IMG/VR virus record: IMGVR_UViG_3300030060_004116
Coordinates: 1-38,183 of that record
DNA: 38,183 nucleotides
Reading direction: 5' to 3' (one strand)
Origin: a virus
Made by a program: the position numbers and the translations under genes. Positions 1-7,229 of the stretch are shown in pieces. The notes beneath the pieces were generated by a model. The model was given only the letters and a program-made list of their open reading frames with translations, did no database searches and had not been told where the DNA came from. Each line of letters opens with the position of its first letter. Within the stretch, counting starts at the first letter, position 1.

Positions 1-52
1 TCTTTATTTCTTCTGTTTTTGGATTATGAATAATAAATTGAAATCTCTTCAT
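1..52 (-). CDS. 5' end of an unidentified gene (partial)
   Basis: Only the first 17 codons are in the window, reading MKRFQFIIHNPKTEEIK and running off the left edge. The start is supported by a GAGG Shine-Dalgarno about 10 bases upstream and by a consensus sigma70 promoter at 70-98 whose predicted start lies about 11 bases before the ATG, giving a very short leader. Product unknown. Confidence 0.6.
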   Translation of the reverse strand, partial: MKRFQFIIHNPKTEEIK

Positions 53-69
53 TCCGACCTCACTAGTTT

Positions 70-98
70 ATTATAGGTGATCTTGGGGTTCATGTCAA
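70..98 (-). promoter_or_regulatory. Consensus sigma70 promoter for the leftmost gene
   Basis: On the minus strand TTGACA (98-93), a 17-base spacer and TATAAT (75-70) match the bacterial sigma70 consensus at all twelve positions. It lies between the endolysin stop and the start codon at position 52, so it opens a new transcription unit downstream of the lysis genes. Predicted transcription start is near position 63. Confidence 0.85.
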
Positions 99-101
99 GA
101 A

Positions 102-1028
102 CTAAAACCAGTTCTTTCCGAAAACGCAATCTTTTGACTGGTTCCAATAAACAAATCGCTTTGCTTTGGCGAGTGGATAAACTTTTAGTAGTTCTTCGCC
201 AAAAGTGGACTTGCCGACTGTAAGTGTGTTTTCATATTGAAAATGCCACCATTCTGCTCCACCATAGGAACCACCTCTAAAGAATGAACTACGGGCACGA
301 ATGGAGTGAAAACCATGCTTTTTAGCGAGTGCTGTAAAATCTACAAACTTATCTGTGACTTCTTTTTTATTCAACTTTGTCTTGCCGCCTGAACGAGTTA
401 CATAAGTTCCTTCGACTGTCATTTCTTCGCCTTTGTCGCATCTCATCCAGACCTTCCAACGGCGATTCCCAACATCTTCAATAACATAAGGATCTTTTTC
501 TGGTTTGTACATGCCTGTGGGTAATGCCATGTCAAATGCCAAACCTACATAATGCATTGACTTTTTAGAACGAGCCGCACCTGCTTTGGATGCTAAACCT
601 CTTCTACCGCCTGCTGAAGTCAAGTAACCACCCAACTCTTGTACTTCTTCGTAGAGGGCATTGTACGCCTCTGCGGCATCTGAACGGAGTGTTACACGGG
701 TGTATCCTGCTCTACCTGGGAACTTATCTGCTGGGCACTTTACCCAACTTAACTTTTCATCTGGTGGTAAGTCCTCTTCATTTTGATTATCTTCGCCAAC
801 TTGAATCTCAATGTTTCTGGCATTTAGCAACTCATTTAGTTTGCCAATTGTTCCTTTGCCTGCTAATCCATCTGCTTTTAGTCCATTTTCTGCTTGGAAC
901 TTTTTAACTTCTTTTTCTGTTGCTGGACCAAAAGCACCATCACAGGCACCTAATTCGTAACCCAATGCTTCAAGACCCTCTTGTAGTTCAACTACTTGAT
1001 GACCGGATGAACCTTTTTTTAGTAACAT
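102..1028 (-). CDS. Endolysin: peptidoglycan-binding domain plus M15-type peptidase
   Basis: This 308-residue protein has two domains. Residues about 3-70 look like a PG_binding_1 repeat, with VVELQEGLEALGY and a DGAFGPATEKEVKKFQ core. Residues about 95-295 look like a zinc D-Ala-D-Ala/L-Ala-D-Glu peptidase of the M15/VanY type: SMHYVGLAFDMAL supplies a His-x6-Asp pair and EWWHFQYE near residue 270 supplies the third ligand. It would cut peptide cross-links in the host wall at lysis. There is no signal peptide, so release through a holin is expected, and a holin-like gene lies 10 bases upstream. An AAGGAT Shine-Dalgarno supports the start. A long linker holding mostly acidic residues separates the domains. 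The family call is firm; the exact bond cleaved is not visible from sequence. Confidence 0.85.
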   Translation of the reverse strand: MLLKKGSSGHQVVELQEGLEALGYELGACDGAFGPATEKEVKKFQAENGLKADGLAGKGTIGKLNELLNARNIEIQVGEDNQNEEDLPPDEKLSWVKCPADKFPGRAGYTRVTLRSDAAEAYNALYEEVQELGGYLTSAGGRRGLASKAGAARSKKSMHYVGLAFDMALPTGMYKPEKDPYVIEDVGNRRWKVWMRCDKGEEMTVEGTYVTRSGGKTKLNKKEVTDKFVDFTALAKKHGFHSIRARSSFFRGGSYGGAEWWHFQYENTLTVGKSTFGEELLKVYPLAKAKRFVYWNQSKDCVFGKNWF

Positions 1029-1037
1029 TTTTTATCC

Positions 1038-1322
1038 TTATGTGTTTTTTAAAACTTCCCAAATTGCAACGCCAACGGATCCGATGATCCCTGTTGCTCC
1101 AATCCAAAGAACCTTACTCATGTTTTGCTTCCACGCTTCAAGTTCTTTTAGACGTGAATAAATGCCTTGATCTGGGTTGTAGATCGCCTCTTTGATTTTT
1201 GTAATATCATCTGCCATTTCTTCATTTTTTTCCTTCATCGTCATGATGGCATCCTCGATCCTTTTTAGTGCTCCCTTTAACTCTGTAAACTCAATTGCTG
1301 CGTTTATTCTTTCTTCAGACAT
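1038..1322 (-). CDS. Small coiled-coil membrane protein, holin-like (XhlA type)
   Basis: The protein has 94 residues. Residues 1-68 are a charged amphipathic helix region rich in Glu, Lys and Met, compatible with a coiled coil. Residues about 70-90 form one hydrophobic segment (VLWIGATGIIGSVGVAIW) followed by a short basic tail. This tail-anchored layout and size are typical of XhlA-type holin or holin-associated proteins, and the gene lies directly before the endolysin, so a role in membrane permeabilisation at lysis is the best inference. The AACTATTTA motif at 1367-1375 precedes it and a hairpin separates it from the reductase gene. No residue pattern proves holin function. Confidence 0.6.
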   Translation of the reverse strand: MSEERINAAIEFTELKGALKRIEDAIMTMKEKNEEMADDITKIKEAIYNPDQGIYSRLKELEAWKQNMSKVLWIGATGIIGSVGVAIWEVLKNT

Positions 1323-1366
1323 ATTCTGTTCCTCGTAAGTTGTATATTTTATGTCGGTTTGTCTTA

Positions 1367-1375
1367 TAAATAGTT
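1367..1375 (-). promoter_or_regulatory. Candidate late promoter motif AACTATTTA before the lysis pair
   Basis: The minus strand reads CTAACTATTTATAAG, sharing the 9-mer AACTATTTA with sites before the sheath, neck, scaffold and 158-residue head protein genes. Here it lies 44 bases before the holin-like start codon, directly after a terminator-like hairpin. On the opposite strand it contains TATAAATA, the T4 late consensus, but that orientation would point away from every gene. Confidence 0.5.
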
Positions 1376-1376
1376 A

Positions 1377-1401
1377 GGGCAGGAAGATAAACACCCTGCC
1401 C
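1377..1401 (-). terminator. Hairpin after the ribonucleotide reductase gene
   Basis: On the minus strand GGGCAGG and CCTGCCC form a 7-base-pair GC-rich stem around an 11-base loop. It begins 25 bases after the reductase stop codon. The bases that follow are TAACTATTTAT, AT-rich but not a clean U-run, so it may be a weak terminator or an mRNA 3'-end stabiliser. It separates the replication unit from the lysis genes. Confidence 0.5.
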
Positions 1402-1425
1402 CGTAACCCCAACAACTAAAACAAA

Positions 1426-3285
1426 CTACACAACTTCGCAAGCGCCTCCTGCACAAGCAAGTTCGCCTGATAAATCAGTGTTGTCCTCTGCCTCATAAAC
1501 ATTATTTAGATCAACTTTAGTCAATGACTGAAGCATAACCTCATAAGTTTCCTTAGAGCAGTCCTCAAAAGGTGCTTGATCGTAATTACCACCATCGTAA
1601 GGTAGAACTGAAAGACCATTATACACATCGCGGTTTTCCCACATCCACTCACCAACATCTGCCCATTCAGACTCACGAATGCTTACAGTTGCGGAAACGT
1701 TGTGAGTGTTTTGACCCTTTCTATGACCTTTACGAACCCACTCGTTTGAGACCTTTGCCACTCGCTTGAGCATTGACATCGCTGATTCTGTTCGATAAAT
1801 TGCTCCTTCTGGAGACTTTTGTGGGATAGAAACAACGGCAGTATCATGGGGTCGAAAATACTCATCCTCAATCAACTCCTCGTGTGCCAGAGATAAGTAA
1901 TTGTAAATTGCTTCATTTTTACCGACTCGTAGACGACGAATATAATAATCATTATGCCAAGCGTGAATACCAGAAGAGGTTCCAAGTGTTAGGGAGGTTG
2001 TACCTGCTGGTTTAACACATGTTGTTCTCGCTGCCTCGCGGATATCAATCAGATTTGCAACTCTACTATTCTCTTCCTTAACTGCTTTAGCACCTGCCTC
2101 CATGTCTAAGTTGAGGACAGCACCAGATCCGATTCCTGTCATCGAGACACCGATTAGAGCGTCTTTCTCAGTGTTTCTACGCCATACATCGCGTAAATAA
2201 TGAAAGTCCGTGTAACCCGCTTGTAGGGTGCCTAAAAATGCTGCTGCCTTAACTCGGGATTCGTACTCTTCTTGGTCCTCTAAATCTGAAGCATTTACCT
2301 CAGTTAAGTTACAAAATTGGTACGGTCTGAGAGCAATCTCGCAACAAGGGTTTGTACCCCAGTCTTTGTCGTTGGAAAGGTAAATTCCTGGTTCACCTGA
2401 TCCTGATTTCTTAATACGATCCCAAAGTGACATAAAATATTCTTTATCAACCTTGTGACGTAGAATTACTGCTGAATTGTTTGCACGACCTCGTTGTGGG
2501 TTTGCCTCCCACCAACTGCCCGACTTAGCTGCAATCATTTCATCATCATCTGCTGAGAAGAGTGAAATAAGTGCTGCTCTGCGAATACCGCCTGCTAGAA
2601 CAGCATCGGCAATATGGCAAATCATATCGTGGACCTCAATTGTTTCAAGTTTGTCGCCGTTCGCCTTCTCTGAGAGAATGCCCTCAACCTTCACCAAGCA
2701 CTCACGTAGTGGTTGGGGTCCTGGTGCCTTACCACCAGAGGTTATAAGACGAGCACCCTTTGGACGAATGTCGCTGAAATCAAAACGAAGTTTAGATGTG
2801 CCCTTGAAATAAGAATAAACAAGTGCCTTTACAGAATCAGCCCAACCCTCAATAGAATCAGACACTAAGAAACGGCGAGTACGCTTTGGGTTTGGTCTGC
2901 GGATCTCTGGCAGTTTCTCAACATGGTGTGCCTGGACAGAAAAACCAACGCCAGTTCCACCTAATAAAAGGAACATGCACTCTGCAAAAGCATCAGGGTG
3001 ATCGATTGGCATATAAGCGCAGTTATATACACGGTTTGGGGCAACTTCAATTGGTTTGCCAGCAAACTGCATGGATCTCATTGAAGGCAAGACCTTCTTT
3101 GGTATGACAAAGTTTTCATATACTTCGGCAATTTCCTTCTTTAACTCTGGGTATTTCTTAATATGCATATCTCTGTTACGAGTGCAAAGTTCTACCCAGT
3201 TTTCTCTACGTTGTTGTTCTGGCAGGTATCTAGCGTACTTCATGTGTACGGTAATATCTGACAAAATTTCTGATGCTATTTCCAT
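1426..3285 (-). CDS. nrdJ: Adenosylcobalamin-dependent (class II) ribonucleotide reductase
   Basis: The enzyme makes deoxyribonucleotides with a B12-derived radical and would supply dNTPs for phage replication. The 619-residue chain resembles the monomeric ribonucleoside-triphosphate reductase type. Visible catalytic features are NCAYMPID with Cys89, NPCCEIAL with Cys314 and Glu316, and QFCNLTEV with Cys325. The 11-residue spacing of the second and third cysteines equals that of the family's active site. The C-terminus carries CAGGAC (Cys611 and Cys616), the usual pair that re-reduces the active site. It is shorter than the roughly 740-residue Lactobacillus enzyme. The start overlaps the helicase stop as TAATG with GGAG just upstream, so the two are probably translationally coupled. 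No intein or truncation is apparent. Confidence 0.93.
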   Translation of the reverse strand: MEIASEILSDITVHMKYARYLPEQQRRENWVELCTRNRDMHIKKYPELKKEIAEVYENFVIPKKVLPSMRSMQFAGKPIEVAPNRVYNCAYMPIDHPDAFAECMFLLLGGTGVGFSVQAHHVEKLPEIRRPNPKRTRRFLVSDSIEGWADSVKALVYSYFKGTSKLRFDFSDIRPKGARLITSGGKAPGPQPLRECLVKVEGILSEKANGDKLETIEVHDMICHIADAVLAGGIRRAALISLFSADDDEMIAAKSGSWWEANPQRGRANNSAVILRHKVDKEYFMSLWDRIKKSGSGEPGIYLSNDKDWGTNPCCEIALRPYQFCNLTEVNASDLEDQEEYESRVKAAAFLGTLQAGYTDFHYLRDVWRRNTEKDALIGVSMTGIGSGAVLNLDMEAGAKAVKEENSRVANLIDIREAARTTCVKPAGTTSLTLGTSSGIHAWHNDYYIRRLRVGKNEAIYNYLSLAHEELIEDEYFRPHDTAVVSIPQKSPEGAIYRTESAMSMLKRVAKVSNEWVRKGHRKGQNTHNVSATVSIRESEWADVGEWMWENRDVYNGLSVLPYDGGNYDQAPFEDCSKETYEVMLQSLTKVDLNNVYEAEDNTDLSGELACAGGACEVV

Positions 3286-4661
3286 TATTTATCTCCTTTC
3301 ATTTCTTGTTGCAATTCTTTATATTTTTCTCTTAACATATCTTTTTGTTCTTTCGCAGCATTTTTGCTGACATCCGCTGGATCGACTGAATTCTTTTCTA
3401 CTCTAATTTTTACATTGCTTGTATCCATGTGAACCGGATAAATCAACCCATCGGGACCGAATCGGTTTTTAGCCACAAAGAACCTGCCACTGTTATTATT
3501 TTTATCCTCGGTAGTTCGGGATAGAGTAAATATGAAGTCGGCAACAAAACATTTGGAAAAAGCCTCCGAAATTGACTCCATTGTTACAAGTTCTGCGTTG
3601 TACCCTGTCCTATTCGTCTGAGAAACGGTCCAAATGGGACATTTATTTTCTTGTGCAATTCCTCGCAACTCCTCATAAATTGACTCTAAATCGTGTCGTT
3701 TTTCACCATAACTCTTTTTAGGACTGATCAGATCAGCATAATCAACAATAATAACATCTGGTTCAATTCCACGCATCTTCAACTTGGAAAGATGGTTCTT
3801 AATTGCCGTAGTAGTAATTGATTTTGTTGGGTACTCTTTTACAATCAAAGTGCCCTTAATATCTTTGACCTTCTCTAAAATATTATCCTTAAACACGTTT
3901 AGATCTTTCAGTTTTACGCCTGTGATACATGAATCATAACGACGTGCAACAACTGTCTCAGAAAGTTCTAGAGTATAATGCACTACAGTCTTTTCATTTT
4001 TCAACGCTTGAGCGCCTAAGTGAGCAAGAATATGACTTTTACCGGCACCAGTTCCTGCCATGGCAACGCCAAGTTCACCAGCACCAAGTCCACCTTGCAT
4101 TAGGTCGTCAAAGGTTTTCCACCCTGTTGTCAGCGGACTGCGAATTTTAATCTCAAAACGCTTCTCAAAATCTTTTAGATAATGATAACCAAAGTCATTT
4201 GACTGACCCAACTTCAGTGCTTCGTTAATCAAATCACTAATCTCGTCAAATGAAGATTTCTCTAAAAGACGAACTGATTTTACGATCGCTTCTTTTAGTT
4301 TCTGCTTCTTACAAAAGTCCAAAGCAGTATCTTTGATATATTCCTCACCCTGCACTGCTGGGTCTGAGTGAATACGAATAAGGAAATCACGGACTTGTTT
4401 GATTACTAAGTCGTCTTCCTTGTCCATCTCTGTATTGATTAGAGATGCCATGAGGTTCATCGACGGATGAACTTCATATTTTTCTTTATATTGATAAATT
4501 AAATTTGTGAATCTTTTCAGATATTTCGTTTCAAAATATTCAGTTTCAAGTACCTCGCCAATCTGGTCAGAGTATGCCCTATCCATTAGGATAAGTTTGG
4601 CAAGGTTCTCTTGAAACATATTTCCGAACTTTGAAAAGTCCACTTTCTCGCTTGTACGCAT
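3285..4661 (-). CDS. 41: Replicative DNA helicase, DnaB/T4 gp41 type
   Basis: This 458-residue protein would unwind the replication fork 5' to 3'. Residues 1-150 are helical and resemble the DnaB N-terminal region. The RecA-like motor begins near residue 175: Walker A is GTGAGKSH (203-210), and VIIVDYADLI (303-312) supplies Walker B. LELSETVVARRYDS and VSQTNRTGYNAE, further along, match conserved DnaB-family blocks. A near-perfect sigma70 promoter lies just upstream at 4686-4714, with a short leader carrying AAGGTGAT. The stop overlaps the reductase start. No primase gene is visible in this window, so the partner primase must be elsewhere or provided by the host. Confidence 0.92.
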   Translation of the reverse strand: MRTSEKVDFSKFGNMFQENLAKLILMDRAYSDQIGEVLETEYFETKYLKRFTNLIYQYKEKYEVHPSMNLMASLINTEMDKEDDLVIKQVRDFLIRIHSDPAVQGEEYIKDTALDFCKKQKLKEAIVKSVRLLEKSSFDEISDLINEALKLGQSNDFGYHYLKDFEKRFEIKIRSPLTTGWKTFDDLMQGGLGAGELGVAMAGTGAGKSHILAHLGAQALKNEKTVVHYTLELSETVVARRYDSCITGVKLKDLNVFKDNILEKVKDIKGTLIVKEYPTKSITTTAIKNHLSKLKMRGIEPDVIIVDYADLISPKKSYGEKRHDLESIYEELRGIAQENKCPIWTVSQTNRTGYNAELVTMESISEAFSKCFVADFIFTLSRTTEDKNNNSGRFFVAKNRFGPDGLIYPVHMDTSNVKIRVEKNSVDPADVSKNAAKEQKDMLREKYKELQQEMKGDK

Positions 4662-4685
4662 AGATCACCTTTTGTTGGGTCTACC

Positions 4686-4714
4686 ACTATAGCAAGAATG
4701 GCTGTTGATGTCAA
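4686..4714 (-). promoter_or_regulatory. Sigma70 promoter for helicase and reductase
   Basis: On the minus strand TTGACA (4714-4709), a 17-base spacer and TATAGT (4691-4686) match 11 of 12 consensus positions. The predicted start near 4679 leaves an 18-base leader containing AAGGTGAT before the helicase ATG. It lies in the short gap after the acidic small-protein gene, so helicase and reductase can be transcribed by host RNA polymerase independently of upstream genes. Confidence 0.85.
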
Positions 4715-4720
4715 GTGATA

Positions 4721-4933
4721 TTATTCTTCGGTGTCTTCTGGATCTGCTTCTTCTAGAAGTTCTTCAGCGATTTCAACTTCTTCCTGTACTGCACCATCTT
4801 CAGGATCTTTATCGGCACCATTTGGAACGCCATCACCGTCATTGTCGTAACCTTTCTCCATTCCAGTTTTGTACTTACCTGGATTTTTTACCTCAAAAAG
4901 ATTACCGTATACTATTTCTTTGAAATTTTTCAT
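4721..4933 (-). CDS. Small acidic protein with a calcium-loop-like motif
   Basis: The 70-residue protein starts with a basic stretch (residues 1-27) and then becomes very acidic. Residues about 30-44 read DNDGDGVPNGADKDP, close to a thrombospondin type 3 or EF-hand-like calcium loop with Asp at regular spacing. The last 25 residues are mostly Glu and Asp. No signal peptide or membrane segment is visible, so it should be cytoplasmic or carried in the virion. A strong GGAGG lies 7 bases before the ATG, which argues it is a real gene. It sits between RNase H and helicase, suggesting a replication accessory role, but function is unknown. Confidence 0.7.
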   Translation of the reverse strand: MKNFKEIVYGNLFEVKNPGKYKTGMEKGYDNDGDGVPNGADKDPEDGAVQEEVEIAEELLEEADPEDTEE

Positions 4934-4953
4934 CTCAAAACCTCCGAATATAA

Positions 4954-5913
4954 TTAGTCCTTTAAGGAAGCAATCCTATTTGAGTGAGCAAAAAGGTCTG
5001 TCCAACTGATTTGTGGGAAACCATCCGTAAACATCATCTTAACAATCTCTGTTTTATTGTAATATCTTGAATAGTTATCTTTCGAATTCTTTACTATCTC
5101 TCTCACCTGGAATGAAACACTCGGGACGTATAGTTGCATAATCTTGTAGTTTTTTAGAATCTTGTCGTAATTGTCAATAATGCCTTCATGGATCTTTAAC
5201 TTGTTCTCTGTTTCTTCGCACGCATCAACTAAATCAGTTAAACTATAATCTTTTTCCTCTACCAAAAAGGGGAAACGCTTTGCTAGGGTCTTCAACCCTG
5301 CTCCTTTGACGCCTTGTAAATTATCACTTTTATCACCACTAACCGCTCTTGCTAGGGCAAAGTTATTTGGATGAATTTGAAACTCGTCCACAATATCCTT
5401 TTTATTTTTGAATACTGCTTGCACTGGACGATAAATAATTGTCTCATCATCCAACAATTGATAAAAATCTTTATCACTTGAAACAATTATTTTTTGCTCG
5501 CCCCTCAACTCCTGACATAAAATAGAAATCATGTCATCTGCTTCAACACCATCGTGTATCAACTGAATGAGGGGCAAATTGTCAAGATACTCAAACAATC
5601 TGAGTATTTGACGAATTTTACTTTGATTTTCTTCTTCCAAGGAAAGCGAAACACCTGTAGATCTATTCAATCTAATTGCTTTTCTACCTTCCTTGTATGA
5701 GGACACGACAGATCTTCTTCGTGAAGACCCGCCTGCCCCATCCCAACAAACGAAAACCTTAGTTGGTTTCATTTCTCTAATAAGTTTTTGTAGTGACTTT
5801 AGGAAACCAACCAGCCCACCAACGGGTAAACCGCTGTTAGATAAAGATGGATTTACTACATATGCCCTGTAGAATATATTTGTGCCGTCAATTATTAGAG
5901 ATCTTTCTGTCAT
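4954..5913 (-). CDS. rnh: RNase H / 5'-3' exonuclease of the FEN family (T4 Rnh-like)
   Basis: This 319-residue protein, close to the 305 residues of T4 RNase H, would remove RNA primers and flaps from lagging-strand fragments. It shows the FEN-type metal sites in order: LIIDGTNIFYRAY at the N-terminus, GVEADDMISIL near residue 125, VSSDKDFYQLL near residue 145, and GDKSDNLQGVKGAGLKTLA near 195-215, the helix-hairpin-helix that binds DNA. The start ATG overlaps the stop of the preceding 46-residue ORF (ATGA). Since the polymerase here lacks the nuclease part of bacterial Pol I, this protein supplies that activity separately. Confidence 0.9.
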   Translation of the reverse strand: MTERSLIIDGTNIFYRAYVVNPSLSNSGLPVGGLVGFLKSLQKLIREMKPTKVFVCWDGAGGSSRRRSVVSSYKEGRKAIRLNRSTGVSLSLEEENQSKIRQILRLFEYLDNLPLIQLIHDGVEADDMISILCQELRGEQKIIVSSDKDFYQLLDDETIIYRPVQAVFKNKKDIVDEFQIHPNNFALARAVSGDKSDNLQGVKGAGLKTLAKRFPFLVEEKDYSLTDLVDACEETENKLKIHEGIIDNYDKILKNYKIMQLYVPSVSFQVREIVKNSKDNYSRYYNKTEIVKMMFTDGFPQISWTDLFAHSNRIASLKD

Positions 5914-6050
5914 TTACCTTGTCCTCTGTATCGTTTCTTATATGTTTTTGATCGCTTGTTATGAAACTTCTTACTGAAAGTTCCATTTCCTTGATTTGTC
6001 TTCTTTTTACTAATTTTGCTGTGTGATCCCTTTTTAGATGAGTTCATCAT
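5910..6050 (-). CDS. 46-residue lysine-rich basic peptide
   Basis: This short ORF encodes a very basic peptide that begins MMNSSKKGSHSKISKKK and ends in YRGQGK. Roughly a third of its residues are Lys or Arg and none are Asp or Glu. Its ATG overlaps the uvsX stop as ATGA and its own stop overlaps the RNase H start as ATGA, so it bridges the two genes by coupled translation, good evidence that it is expressed. GGAGAA lies at the end of uvsX immediately before the ATG. Such composition suits a nucleic-acid-binding peptide acting with the recombination or primer-removal enzymes, but no family was recognised. Confidence 0.7.
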   Translation of the reverse strand: MMNSSKKGSHSKISKKKTNQGNGTFSKKFHNKRSKTYKKRYRGQGK

Positions 6051-7156
6051 TTCTCCTTCTTATCCTCATAAAAATCGCTTGAGTCCCCAATACGCTTGTC
6101 AAACTTCATTACAACTTCTTCTTCTAATAACTTCTGTACTGTATTATAAAATTTTTCTTCTTCTAACTTGCTTAACCACTGCTTTGATTGGAATTTATCT
6201 TGTGTCCCATCATCGTGATGTAGAGTGAACCATGCTCCAGCATTTGTTAGTTTATCAGACGACTTGATTGCCTCAAACCAACTTTCCTTGTCCATGATCT
6301 TGACTTGTTCACCTGCCCACAAAATCTTGAAAGCGCAGTTACGTCCCTGAGTTCCAAAGCGGGACTTCTCAATCTTTGCCTTGACCTCTGTACCAATCCT
6401 AAATCCCTTATCATCAAAGATGAAAGATGACTTGCCCTTACGTGCTGTTAACCAGATACGCAAAGAATAAGAATAAGCAAGTGCCTTACCACCTGGAGTA
6501 AAGTAAGGAGTTGTCATTGCCTCTGCTGTATTTCTTGTAATATTGGTCTTCAACTGATTTAGAATAAGCAAAGTTGACTTTGTATTTGCAATCGGTTGGA
6601 TTAACTTAGACATACCCTTGGAAAGAATACGAGGTTTCACTGCCATTGTAGAGAGTGGATTAAAGTCCGACTCAATATCAGAAACAGATGGTGTAAGTGC
6701 CATACTATCCCAGATAAAAAGCATTTGACTGTCATTATTTGCCAACAAACTCTCAATAGTTTCCAGCACAAACTCTACCGAACTCGCCTGGACATAAAGT
6801 AATTTCTCAATATCACATCCAGCATTTGCTAAGAAACCTGGATCAATAGAACTTTCTGAATCGAAATAAACAACATCAATTCCCATTCTTTGGGCATTAC
6901 CTGCAATCTGTGCTGCCATATAAGACTTGCCAGTTGCTTCTAACCCAGCAATCTCACTAACCTTACCCACAGGAATGCCACCCCAATCGCCACGCTTGAT
7001 AATACCATCTAACCATCTACACCCAGTCGGGATAAACTGATTTACTTCTGTTGGGTTGTCATCTGATAAAGAAAAAGCAACGTTAACGCCTGCTTTCTTG
7101 TTTATCAATTTTTTCATATCGGCAATAGACAATTTGCCGCTTTTTGTTTTTGCCAT
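6047..7156 (-). CDS. uvsX: RecA-like recombinase UvsX
   Basis: UvsX coats single-stranded DNA and drives strand exchange, which in T4-type phages also primes recombination-dependent replication. The 369-residue protein shows Walker A as GLEATGKS (71-78), the catalytic region VVYFDSESSID (95-105) and Walker B MLFIWDSMAL around Asp150. A glycine-rich stretch near TPYFTPGGKALAYSYSLRIW corresponds to the DNA-binding loop region before the helix shared with RecA. A sigma70 promoter (7201-7229) partly overlaps the hairpin in the gap before the gene, and GGAG precedes the ATG. The stop overlaps a lysine-rich small ORF. It lies directly after gp32-like SSB, its known functional partner. Confidence 0.92.
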   Translation of the reverse strand: MAKTKSGKLSIADMKKLINKKAGVNVAFSLSDDNPTEVNQFIPTGCRWLDGIIKRGDWGGIPVGKVSEIAGLEATGKSYMAAQIAGNAQRMGIDVVYFDSESSIDPGFLANAGCDIEKLLYVQASSVEFVLETIESLLANNDSQMLFIWDSMALTPSVSDIESDFNPLSTMAVKPRILSKGMSKLIQPIANTKSTLLILNQLKTNITRNTAEAMTTPYFTPGGKALAYSYSLRIWLTARKGKSSFIFDDKGFRIGTEVKAKIEKSRFGTQGRNCAFKILWAGEQVKIMDKESWFEAIKSSDKLTNAGAWFTLHHDDGTQDKFQSKQWLSKLEEEKFYNTVQKLLEEEVVMKFDKRIGDSSDFYEDKKEK

Positions 7157-7174
7157 TTTGTCTCCATAGAATAA

Positions 7175-7199
7175 GGCGAGGGGGAAATTCCCCCTCGCC
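7175..7199 (-). terminator. Perfect GC-rich hairpin between SSB and uvsX
   Basis: The inverted repeat GGCGAGGGGG...CCCCCTCGCC forms a 10-base-pair stem, extendable by A-T pairs into the loop. It starts 16 bases after the SSB stop and is followed by TTATTCT. It probably ends or protects the abundant SSB transcript. The uvsX promoter -10 box lies directly before it, with the predicted start inside the stem's 5' arm, so uvsX transcripts would carry only part of the hairpin. Confidence 0.7.
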
Positions 7200-7200
7200 C

Positions 7201-7229
7201 ATTATACCACTTATTTAAGCAGAAAGCAA
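7201..7229 (-). promoter_or_regulatory. Sigma70 promoter for uvsX
   Basis: On the minus strand TTGCTT (7229-7224), a 17-base spacer and a perfect TATAAT (7206-7201) preceded by TGG, an extended -10 element. The -35 box lies in the last codons of the SSB gene. Predicted start is near 7194, about 38 bases before the uvsX ATG. Confidence 0.75.

Noticed and set aside
1365-1372. Exact T4 late promoter TATAAATA on the plus strand
   Set aside because: In that orientation it would transcribe toward the reductase gene in antisense. With all genes on the minus strand, I treat the complementary AACTATTTA as the functional reading, although orientation is unproven.
5556-5584. Sigma70 promoter in the RNase H gene
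   Set aside because: A TTGACA box is present, but the hexamer at 17 bases is TTGATA, a poor -10 match, and there is no gene start nearby.
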